64,000 nt of DNA from the NCBI GenBank assembly GCA_944739405.2, contig OX123209.2, forward strand, positions 13,038,217 through 13,102,216, given 5' to 3'. This stretch comes from Euclidia mi. Taxonomy: Eukaryota; Arthropoda; Insecta; Lepidoptera; Erebidae. The notes under the pieces were generated by a model that ran no database searches, was not told the DNA's origin, and was given only the letters and a program-made list of their open reading frames with translations. Shown here in pieces: positions 21,470-32,300 of this stretch. Both the position numbers and the translations under genes were made by a program. Numbering within the stretch: the first letter of the stretch is position 1; each line of letters starts with the position of its first letter.

Positions 21470-22489
21470 CTTGATTTGGATTTCAATGGTTCGCTTTACA
21501 CTTTGACGACATAAATCGTTCTTTGGATCGACATTTTTGGTCAGTTTCCTCTAATATATTCATTCGAATCTCTTTATTTAATTAAAAACAGAACTTTACT
21601 TTCCATTTCATCTATTGCGAATGCGTTAATGAGTGTCCTCAAGTAAATATATAGCCTCTTGTCACAGGGTACTGTATTCATAGCCGTGTCTTACAATTAA
21701 AACGATCCTTTCACAATCTAGCATCGTTAAAAAAATCCTGCATTACTTTTCTACTCCTAAAACTTCCCTCTCTACAGTCCACAATAATTTAATAGATACT
21801 ATTATTCTATACTAGTATTAGAAATTTGAAGAGCTTTGTTTCAACGTGCTAATCTCGGGAACTACTATACCGATTTAGAACATCATATTGCTTGTGATAG
21901 CCCACTATATAATAGGCTTATAAAAGTAAGAAAAAGTAAAAAACCCGACAGCTTGCCGAGAATCTGACAAATTGTCCGCAAATCAGACATCTGACAAAAA
22001 TCTTTGGAGAAAAATAATTTATTGATTGAACCTATAAAGTCTAAAATTACAGTACCGTTTTTAATAATTCTTTCAACTTAAGACCACCATGAGAGTTTAG
22101 AGCTTAGACCAAAATGAAGCAAGATTGGAAATAAACTTAAACTTGGTAGTTTAAGTACTTTTTTCCCGTTCTGTTTACAAATGGGATAAAAAATGGCTCC
22201 TGGCTATCATGAAGATCTTTGACAATCGTTATAGAGAGGCAGTACTCTTAAATAAACTGACACTGGTCTAAACCTTGGAATGTCGCTATCCCTTTGGGTT
22301 GCGGAGGTCAGACGGTGGGTGCCGTTAGATTAATGAAAATAAACGAAGGAAATAGTATCTTTATGATCGTTGTTTAAATGTTTATAAAGTCTCTAGTAGA
22401 TTTATTTATTCCTAGTGTGAAAGCGGCCTTTTAAAAAATAAAGAATGAGTCGGACGTAAGGTGGTTAAACTAGTGACATTCTTGCCGAC
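21470..22489. other. Gene-free stretch
   Basis: AT-rich sequence. A short CTCGGGAACTACTATACCGA block near 21872 resembles the Helitron-like families. No exon recognised. Confidence 0.35.
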
Positions 22490-22492
22490 TTA

Positions 22493-23535
22493 AGGTACAA
22501 TTCCGAGTTGGGCTGCAGACTGCAACCGCAGGCGACACTGCGGCTAGTGGATGCGGTCGACCGCAGTGCTGCCTGCGGTCGCAGTCGCTTCTATTCCACG
22601 CGCGGCGGCATGCCGCGACTGCACGAGTTATAGAACCATTATCTTGCACCAAATTATTCCGATATTTTGGATTCGATGTGTCATAAATAGTGATCGGATA
22701 ATCGGATGCATATTCACCTAAAGTTCATTTTTGGCTAGGATATTATGGAAGCGGCTTCTTAAAACATATTTTTTAAATAAAAATCCCGGGATTCCAGAAA
22801 ATTTGGGAATGTGAAACTACTCTGTAAAATGGTGAGGAAACGACGTCTTTAACATGTGATTTTTATTTAAAAAGAAACTGATCTCCGGGATTACATAATT
22901 ATTAATGTGTATTTACTTGAAGTTAATTTTAAGCTCCCCATCAATTTATGAGTATGTTGAGTGTAAGAGGAATGGTAGGCTGTGGGTGCTGTTGTATCTA
23001 AGTTAATAATTATTATGAGATTGAATGGTTTTTCTATGTAATTCTTATTTATTATTCGTTTGAGATAAAAGTTTTGAAAATTGAAGAAAATTAAGAGGAT
23101 TTTATTATTTCTAGAGCTGTTTTTGGTACAAAAGTTAAAATAAGTAAATTTACCTACACCTGATTTGATTTTATAATAAAAAAACTAAATTTGTCGATTC
23201 CGTAATCCCGGGATTTTTCGATTCAAAAGTGCATTCCATAATAGCCAACACCTCAACTTTAGGTAAATATGCATCCGATTATCCGATCTCTAGTCATAAA
23301 TGACTGGATGACCAGCAACAAAGTTATTTAATTTTTCTTCATTATCCTCTGAAAAAGTGGACATTTTTGTACGTGTGAACTGTCTGCAGTCCGCGACATC
23401 ACTGGACCTGTAGCGTGCGCAGGCCAGTGTTGCCGCGCTCGGAATCAATTTCATAGAGATTCATAGAAACTAGTGGTGTCGCTTGCAGTCTGCGGTTGCA
23501 GTTTGCGGTCTGCAGCCCATCTCGGACTTGCACCT
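22493..23535. mobile_element. TTA-flanked MITE (PIF/Harbinger-type), hosting a hAT MITE
   Basis: TTA duplications lie at 22490-22492 and 23536-23538. The ends read AGGTACAATTCCGAGTTGGG (left) and, inverted, AGGTGCAAGTCCGAGATGGG (right). CTGCAGAC/GTCTGCAG and CGACAC blocks extend the arms. A 3-bp TWA duplication is typical of PIF/Harbinger. It is interrupted by the element at 22688-23292. Confidence 0.65.
22688..23292. mobile_element. hAT-type MITE with 8-bp TSD
   Basis: The perfect 8-bp duplication GTCATAAA is at 22680-22687 and 23293-23300. The inverted ends are TAGTGATCGGATAATCGGAT (left) and TAGAGATCGGATAATCGGAT (right complement), continuing through GCATAT and ACCTAAAGTT. Length 605 bp, no coding capacity. 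The 8-bp TSD and TAGNG start identify the hAT superfamily. Confidence 0.8.
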
Positions 23536-23839
23536 TTATTATGTGAATACTAATCATATTTTGTAATCTTTTGTGCGTGAGAGAAACGCTATTAACCAGC
23601 CATCCCTATCTATTTAGCTACTAGAACTAGAATGGATATGTCGCAGACATATGATTTGGCCTTTACAATATTAAGCGCCAGTTTCAATACCTCTGGATCT
23701 TTCAGATAAGTCCAAAATTGGAACGGATTTTTATGGGTTATCTGACAAGTCATTTTAACAATTTTAAAATTTTTTAAAGGTAGTAGAGCCTTGCTGACTT
23801 CAGCATGAATGGGCCGGCTCGACCGGGTAGTACTACCCT

Positions 23840-24105
23840 CTCACAGAAAATCGACGTAACCTAAACTGTTGCGTTTCGTTCGGTGAGTGAGAGTGCCGGA
23901 GGCCTTATCCCCTATTCCTTCTCCCTCATCCCACTCCTCATCCTATCCCTTTACCCAACCCCAAGGGGTGGCAACGCACTTGTGACTACTAAGGTGTTGC
24001 TTGTGTCCATGGGCGGCGGTAATTGCTTACCATCAGACAATCCGTCTGCTCGTTTGCCGCCTATTACCATAAAAAAACAAAAAAAACAGGTACTTATCAG
24101 TAAGC
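23840..24105 (+). repeat. Poly(A)-tailed LINE/SINE 3' end
   Basis: GTGTCCATGGGCGGCGGTAA, TTGCTTACCATCAGACAATC and CGTCTGCTCGTTTGCCGCC are followed by an A-rich tail. I recognise the block as a common lepidopteran retroposon 3' end. A 75-codon open frame across it is coincidental. Confidence 0.55.
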
Positions 24106-24171
24106 GGTAAAACTGGCCCTAACTTTGAAATATTGTTAATTACGCCTTCAAAACTGCGAGCGATTTTGCGA

Positions 24172-24400
24172 AGACCTGGTGGCGTAGCGGGAGTTTAAAC
24201 GACTGCCTCGCCGAAGATCGCGGGTTCGATTCCCGCTCAAGTCAATCGTTTGTGTGCGTGAATATGGATGTTAGTCTTGGTCTGGGTGTTTCTATGTATA
24301 ATATGTATGTACATGTTTACAGAAAAAAAGTATATGTATCCATTATCTAGTACCCATAGTACAAGCTTCTGCTTAGTTTGGGACTAGATGGTGTTGCACA
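24172..24400 (+). repeat. tRNA-derived SINE (family S3)
   Basis: The head is CTGGTGGCGTAGCGGGAG with GGGTTCGATTCCCGCTCAAG. The body is TTGGTCTGGGTGTTTCTATG and the 3' part CATAGTACAAGCTTCTGCTT, AGTTTGGGACTAGATGG. It is the same family as the split copy at 27045-27950. Confidence 0.75.
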
Positions 24401-24794
24401 TAATTATTATTTTAAACGGGCGACACCATTTGTGAAAATCAGTATCATACAAATTGCCTGCGACATATACATAATACTCAAATTCTTTTAGTAACATACT
24501 TGTGCAGATAATTATTAACTAACTAGGAAATCTACGCGATTCTATACAGAAAATTTAGCCTATACTATTAACATTAATTTAACTAATTAATTTATCATTA
24601 CCTTGTATGATCATTCATTGTTATTTTGACTTCAATGTACGTGAATTATTTTAATGTTGGGTCAATATTGACGGTAGAGAAGAATTTCTAGTATTTCCTA
24701 TAGAATTTGTAATGTCAAAATTATTTACTATACGCTACAAACCAAAATGATACGTTTATGTCAATATTACATAGATAATCTAAAGAACTTTTTA

Positions 24795-24965
24795 TGGATT
24801 TTATCGCAGTTTACTCGACGTTTCGGCATGCATGATATATGATCGTGGCCACGGCTAAAATGAACTGCGATAAAACCCGACGTTTCGGACGACATAGATC
24901 GGCTGTGGTCACTCCTTGGCCACGGCTAAAATGAACCACAATAAAATCCGTAGCGTAAAAAATTT
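24795..24965 (-). repeat. Penelope-like terminal remnant
   Basis: Two GACGTTTCGG blocks (24828, 24879) are paired with TTTATCGCAGTT and ATAAAATCCG stretches. Similar GAAACGTC and GCGATAAAATCCG blocks occur in the terminal repeats of the Penelope-like element at 33059-36418. No coding sequence. Assignment by resemblance only. Confidence 0.4.
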
Positions 24966-25224
24966 GATGATACAAAACTCACAAATATCGATCAAAATTA
25001 AGTAACAAAATTGTAAAATCGAAAAAATATATATAATTATCTATGGAAAGACCTCGTGTATCTTTAAGAATTTATAACTAACTTTTGCCAAATTATTTGT
25101 AGAATTTTCTAAAATAAATTATTGTAACCATTGATTACGTGATGACATATTAATTTAAATTAAATGGTCATATCTATACTGATTTTCGATTATTCAATCC
25201 AAGATCATGACTTCGTATGGTTTT

Positions 25225-25556
25225 TAGGGTTCCGTACCTAAAACGTAAAAAACGGGACCCCATTATTAAGCCTCCGCTGACTGTCTGTCTGTCTGTCTGT
25301 CACCAGGCTGTCATAAACCGTGATAGCTAGAAAGCTTAAATTTTCACAAATTATGTATTTCGGTTGCCGCTATAACAACAAATACTAAAAATAAAAAATA
25401 TATAATATTAAGGTGGTAAGTTGTTACTCGATCTTAATAAACAGGTAGAAACTTAAAAAGTATTTAAGCATACATACAACGAAAGTGATTTTCTTTTATA
25501 GATGATGGATGATGTACGGCACCCTTCGTGCGCGAGTCCGACTCGCACTTGTCCAA
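25225..25556 (+). repeat. GTTCCGTACC-family repeat
   Basis: AGGGTTCCGTACCTAAAACG, AAGCCTCCGCTGACTGTC (microsatellite), ACCGTGATAGCTAGAAAGC and the end CGAGTCCGACTCGCACTTG appear in the same order as at 55515-56041. Confidence 0.65.
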
Positions 25557-25989
25557 TTTTTAAATAATTATTTTATGTCTAGGTGTTTTTTGTTTAAACT
25601 GCTTCTAATATGATTTGAAACACACTGCCGAACCTAACTTAATCTTTACACCTCTCGTGCCGTACAATAGTTTATCATAAAATATTCCACATATAATTTG
25701 ACTCAAGTTTAATATATACTACAGTATAATACGATATTAGATAACGGGCTATACGCAAAATCAAAATTCCTAACTAATTACATATTCAGTAAACCGTGAT
25801 CATAACTGATGCAACCCACTCGAAACTTCAGACATAGTCCCGTTGCCTAATATCGTATATAAATCACATATTTAAGTAAGTTAAAAACAATATATTACTC
25901 ACATTCAGCTTTCATGAATTGTGCACATACTTATATTTATGTAATAAGTCTCTAATTTTTAACTATATAAATATAAACGCCATCTTGTA

Positions 25990-26165
25990 ACCTCGGCTGG
26001 TGTAACGCCTATATCCCAGAAGGGGTAGGCAGAGGTGTAATATTACACCCACATTTTGTCATGAATTTTAGGTCCCACGTAAGGGGGCGAGCCTATTGCC
26101 GTACCGGGCACATTGTCAGACTCCATGCTGTTACTGAGAATTCAGAAAAACTCAGTAACACCTTA
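25990..26165 (-). repeat. S1 SINE, 5'-truncated
   Basis: The - strand tail (CTCTGCCTACCCCTTCTGGG) and body (GTGCCCGGTACGGCAATAGG) are present, but the tRNA-like head is missing. It lies 67 bp downstream of the MOGS stop codon, in the likely 3' UTR or flank. Confidence 0.65.
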
Positions 26166-26231
26166 TTTTCTTTCAAGAATTATGCGTTTGACCCAATTAC
26201 ATAAATATAAGGAAATATATTATCAATATAT

Positions 26232-26368
26232 TTAATATTCGTCTGCCATGATAAGTACGACCAACGCCGTCCATCCGTTGAAGGGCCTGCAACCCGATCC
26301 CTTGCCGTCTTCACCAGAATACTGCTCCCATAGGTAGCCAGTGCGTTTGTATTCTTTTATTATGTTAC
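26232..26368 (-). CDS. MOGS: MOGS last exon
   Basis: Two bases complete an Arg, then 44 codons and TAA (26232-26234). It encodes NIIKEYKRTGYLWEQYSG and ends MADEY, as in family members. The acceptor is TATTTCAG on the - strand. Confidence 0.92.
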
Positions 26369-29300
26369 CTGAAATAAAATTATATTTCAGGTATTTTTAT
26401 ATATAGAGTATTTTATATGTTACTAGAGGATGCCCGCAGCCCACACTTTATTTTTTTATCGAACCGTTTCTGCCCAATCCCGTGGAAATTTCGGGAAAGC
26501 CGATCTTAGCGAAGAACTCTTCCATTAATGACTGACAGACTACGCACTGCCCAGACTATTAAAAGTTGTAATTGTTTACACAGCATCCGGTTCGGCCCCT
26601 CGCATAAGGAAAACACTTCATTCAAACGTAGTGTATTTGGGATCATATGAAAGAATCATTCATTAAGTTGAACAAAAACATTAGTTGAGGCCACAGAGGT
26701 GAATAAGGAGCGCACAAAAACTAATTTATCGACCCCGGGCGGTGTCAAGTGGCCGCGTCAGCTCGTCATTTGACACCTTACGCGGTCGAGGCACTTGAGT
26801 AAATTATTTAAATCGCTCAAGCGATCGTGCGTTTAAGCGTAAAAAACCGAAATTTGGCATGTACATATGTTCCTTGGAAAGCGAACGGGTGCACTAAGGA
26901 AAGATTTCCAGAAATTCCCATGTGTTCGGGCGTAGGCTATTCGTCCTACCGGGTGGCGCTGTTGTCAAGACATCGAAAATAATACGAAAGAGCTAGTGAA
27001 GAAATAAAGATCTGAACGTTATTCTACGAGACACTACCAGTGACGTCGCGAGAGTGTAATCAAATACCACGCCGAAGGTCGCCGAAGGGTTCGATTCTCG
27101 CTCAAGCCAAACATCTGTGTGCGTGAACGTGGATTTTTGTCTTGGTCTGGGTGTTTCTATGTATACTGGGTGTAGGTAACGGCGTACCGAAAACTGATAC
27201 ACACGATTCAGTATATGATTCTGAGGCCCTTGTCGTACTTATAAAAATAAAAAATATTTAGGTATATTGTTACGGACGGGGTAACGGGATTGGAAGGAAA
27301 CACCGAGTAGAGCTGATGAGTTGAATCTTTATTAAACTACGCACAGCGTACACTTTACAAAAGGCGTCGTTCTATCTCGACGCGGACAGCAGCAAGGAAG
27401 ATTATTTATGTGTTAAATATTTCGAATAAAATTGGGAAATTCTAGTAACTCCAGGAACGAATGGAAGGGTTAAAAAGAGACAGAAAATGTTAATAAAAAG
27501 ACAAGCGAAATGACAATCGTAATGACAATCGAAATTAGAGGATCTAGAATATTCGTAGGGATTTAAAAGGCGGTGTAGACGCGCTAAACGCCAGTCTAAG
27601 TTGGGAAGCGGAACAGTCAAGAAGAAAGAAGAAGTGGTAGAGTAGAAAGTGAAGTACAGTGAAGTGAAGTGAAGTGAAGTACAGTGAAGTGAAGTGAAGT
27701 ACAGTGAAGTGAAGTGAAATAAAGTGCAGTGCAAAAGACGTTAGTGTTGCTGTTGTCCGCGTCGAGATCGAACGACGCGTTTTGGAAAGTGTACGCTGTG
27801 CGTAGTTAAATAAAGAGTCATCAGCGCTACTCGGTGTTTCCTTCCAATCCCGTTACCCCGTCCGTAACAATATGTATGTTTATCAGTTGTCTAGTACCCG
27901 TAGTACAAGCTCTGCTTAGTTTGGGACTAGACTGTGTTGTGTGCACATATGTGGTATACATATACTTACGGACAACATTGTCCCTGAGCCTGTGGTTGAG
28001 GTCCCTCGCCCTGGCGGCGTAGGGCCCGCGCGCCCCGTAGTGCTTGAGTGCCGAGAGGGCCAGGTAGTTGATGTTGATCCACACCTGGCCGCGCCAGTAC
28101 GGAGGGTCGTGTTCCGTGTTGCGCTTCATGTGCAGGGGGGCCGACTTGGACAGAGACCTGAGAACAATCAATATTGATATATAATACAACAGGCTTGTCT
28201 CCTAAAATGTAATTAGCGATTGATTCGTTCCTTTATTAGATGTTAAACTGAAATACCTGATTTTTTTTCAAAAGTCGATCAGCAGCATTACTAATTACGG
28301 CTTTTTAAAAACCTTTTTGAATTTGACACGAAAACGCTGTAAACCATCATGGCGGTTGAGGGATATCACAAAGTCCAAAACAAACCCTGAATGAAGTCTG
28401 GTCTGTTGTACCCACATTTTTATTTTGTTATATACGATTTGACAGGTAGAAAGTTTGACGTTTTAGTTGTATTTACTACTAAAACGTCGACAACGGGAAT
28501 GGCGGACGTACTGTTTGACGTAATGCTCTCTGATTGGTGTTCACTGTCACAAGAATAAATACATTATTTTTAGTTTTAGAATACTAAAAATAACATTAAT
28601 CTTACCTTTTTATAATAAATAATAAACTTTATTGTCATCTTAAAATCATAATGAATCTATAGATACTACAATGAAACCGATTTATTCTTAGTGGACACAA
28701 GCCTACTCCCCCACTAGGAATAAATCCTGTGTCGCGGGGGACTTTACAAACATAGAATTAATGGACACATACTCGAAACAATTATTCATGAATCACTGTG
28801 TTGTCTCGTGTAGGAATCGAAACCACAACATTCTACGCAGTATCAAGCGGCGAGGCGGTCGCTTTAACCACTACGCCTTCGCCAAACATGCAGTCATTAC
28901 GTTATATACGTTGAACAAAATTATTTCATCATCAGCAATCTGGGTATAGTCCATTATTGGATATAGACCTCTCCAACGAGTCATGTCTTGAAAAAAAACG
29001 GCAACCCGAAGGAAGCGGGATATTTTATGGTTTAAATTAGTGTCAGGGATTTTTTCTTTCAAGTATTTATTTCTTTGAGGTCCCTGCCTTCCTTTAACAA
29101 GTCTCGAAGATATACATGACATCCGGTAACAACAGCTGAAGAAGGTCTTCAAGTCACGGGACGAGCGAGAATTAAAACTTTAATATGCATTTTACGGACA
29201 AAAGACAATGATTCTCGCTTTAAACCAAAGACAAAAGTATTTCGGTCTGTTGGTTTCCCTTTTAGTAAATCACTTTTGAATGCAAAGTTTAAGTGCTCGG

Positions 29301-32300
29301 CCACAGTGTAAGGCGGGCGCGGGTGCGGGCGCGACGCGGGAAACTCAAACATATGGAACTCTATAGGAGTGTCCGTAGTGGGTGAGCGGGCGCGGCGAGC
29401 GGCGCGGGCGACTCAAACCATATGACTTTCATACAAGTGTCCGTAGTGAATGCGCGGGCGGCAAGCGGGAAACAATGCGTAGAGTGCGGATCTCAAACTT
29501 TTATGAGCAATGATATTATGAGAAATTATTAAATCAAGTGCGAATCGAACTCGCTCATCAAGGTTAAAGTAGTAGAGGGATTCACTTAACATAAGCATCA
29601 CATAGCCCTCTAGCCAAATATCACTATCAATTTTTCGCCTGCAAAAATTACTTTGCTTTCCTTAGTGTTTGTATATCGATATTGTTTATTGATATTGAGT
29701 ACCAAGGGTTTAGGGAAGCAAAATTTAAATTTAAAAATCTCCATAGGCACCCCGCTAGTATAGGACAGATATGTTTTTATTTTTTGTTTGCATATAAATC
29801 TTAAAGCGGTTCACAGAATACATCTCCTTACCAATTTTGATATTTGTAGTCTTAATAGTTTCGGCATAAAGTGGCTGTGACATAGGAACGGATAGACAAA
29901 CAGACATGTCAATTTTCAGAAATGACACACTAACGCACTCATGGATAACTCCATAACATTTACTCGATATCACACAACATTACAATGAGACGTCACAGAA
30001 GATGGCATGTTTCAATTATCGCGAGTGAAAACGAGACAAATGTAATTTACTATGGTGCGACAAAATAATTAATTAGATGTGACGTTTTATATAACTTAAT
30101 AGATGGAAGGATACAATCGCAAAATCATCACTAAAAGAATCTTACATTTATGACCATGGCCATACATTACCCGTCAAAATTAAATAGTGCTTCATTTGAA
30201 ACTTTGAGATCTCGTTCATAGTATAAAGATCACAGACATAGATCTACATAGATAACGCAAATGCATGCACTTCGCGTGTCTGAACTCCGACCAAGCGTCG
30301 AGCTTGGTCGCCACTAACTTCAGTCCCCGCGCGTCCGTTTTACCGTTAAGTAAACTTTATTCACATTACGTTGCCGCGTTTGCTTCGGACGTTTGATCTG
30401 ACGTTGTGTATTAGGAGACGATGAATATCGCACAAGCGATACTGTCGCGCATCGCTTCGACTTCGTGATACAGGCAACGTCACAGTAGGTATTAAAAAGT
30501 CGGCACGCTTGGTTTCAATACAAATCGTGATAGTTGCGTTATCTATGTAGATCTATAGATATCTGTGATAAAGATTGTATTGGTATTCGTTGTGACGTTA
30601 TAATTTTATCGATACTTTTATTTTACAGACTAGCTTTGGCCTAACTTTGGCTTTGACTTAAACTTTGCATTCAAAAGTGATTTACTAAAAGGGAAACCAA
30701 CAGACCGAAATACTTTTGTCTTTGGTTTAAAGCGAGAATCATTGTCTTTTGTCCGTAAAATGCATATTAAAGTTTTAATTCTCGCTCGTCCCGTGACTTG
30801 AAGACCTTCTTCAGCTGTTGTTACCGGATGTCATGTATATCTTCGAGACTTGTTAACCCCCCACGTGATTACAGCACGCAGGGTCGTGCTCTAATTTTGG
30901 TGGTCCAAAGTGTTTGAGGCACGCACGGTCGTGCTCAATTAAAATCATTCTATTGGTCGCAGTTTTTTCACGTTTTGTTTTACTTAAACCAAGAAACGAA
31001 AGTAGTAACTTTTAGAATAGTTCATATTCTATGCAACTAAATCGTTTTAGAAGGGTGAGGGAAACGAAACGCGCCAAAAAATATTGAAATATAATTATCT
31101 GTGTCTCAGTTGCGAAAGCGTCCGCCATTGTTGTGTTTTGTTCCGTGATCTTTATAATAAAAGTTGTCTTGTGGAAGAAACCGGTGAATATTTTATAAAG
31201 ATACCTACTTATATAGATTTACTCAGAAATAAATAAATATTTATTGTGAAGTGACATTATTCGTGACATAGACAAGAAATACAGTGATAAAAGGCAAAAA
31301 CTTTTTAAAAGGGCTATTTCTACTCTTGAAACTCGCTATTTTCGTAAGTGTTTTATGATAAATATTCTTTTAATAGTTATGAAAGACATAAAAGTACCCA
31401 GATTATTTATCTGAAAACATATTTTAGCAACTAAATACTAGCATTGTTGTACATTGTCACTGTTATCGTGTTTCAAATGGTAAATAATTCATAGCCACAG
31501 TGTTCGTAACAGTAACATGGCTGCCTGGCACGGTGAACTTTTTGTTACGCGTTCGGATTATAATTTTTTTAGTGGCGTTAGATTCGTTTGTTACAAATAA
31601 ATAATGTATTGTGTGAAAACCTAAAGGTATATGTGATAATGTTTTTGTGTTTATGAACCAAACAAGTAATGAAATTCATTAATATGTGATGAAATGCTTG
31701 TGTGAACGAGTGAAAAAAAACAAACCTCTAAGTTTGTAAGCTTGTTTTGCCAGAAAAGTGAGTATTTAGTAGTAATTCATGTTATTATTATGATAGCTGA
31801 TTTTATAACCAACACAATGATATGCAATGTGATATAATTATATTAAGGTGTCATAATTAATATTTTTCCGGTAACCTATGCCAATGAAAATTTGCAGCAA
31901 CGTGACCTTTCGCACTTGTGGCACTTTGCCTTTAGTTTGATCGCACCTCAAGGGTTAAAGGAAGGCAGGGGCCTCAAAGAAATAAATACTTGAAAGAAAA
32001 GAGCTCTGACACTAATTTAAACCATAAAATAAATACTTGAAAGAAAAGAGCTCTGACACTAATTCAAACCATAAAATATCCGCTTCCTTCGGTTTGCCGT
32101 TTTTTTTTTTCAAGACATGACTCGTTGGGGAGGCCTATCCAGCAATGGACTATACCCAGTTTGCTGATGATGAAATAATTTTGTTCAACGTTCAATTAAA
32201 ATGACTGCACGTTTGGCGAAGGTGTAGCGGCCGCCTCGTCGCTTGACACTGCGTCGAGTGTTGTGGTTTCGATTCCTACACGAGAGAACACTTTGTGTGA

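Larger units (their letters stand above)
24401..25989. other. Intergenic stretch 3' of MOGS
   Basis: It contains a Penelope-like remnant (24795-24965) and a GTTCCGTACC-family repeat (25225-25556). No coding exon was recognised. Confidence 0.45.

Noticed and set aside
27402..27734. Open frame rich in Ser/Leu/Phe/Thr on -
   Set aside because: It is produced by the GAAGT microsatellite inside the long-TIR element.
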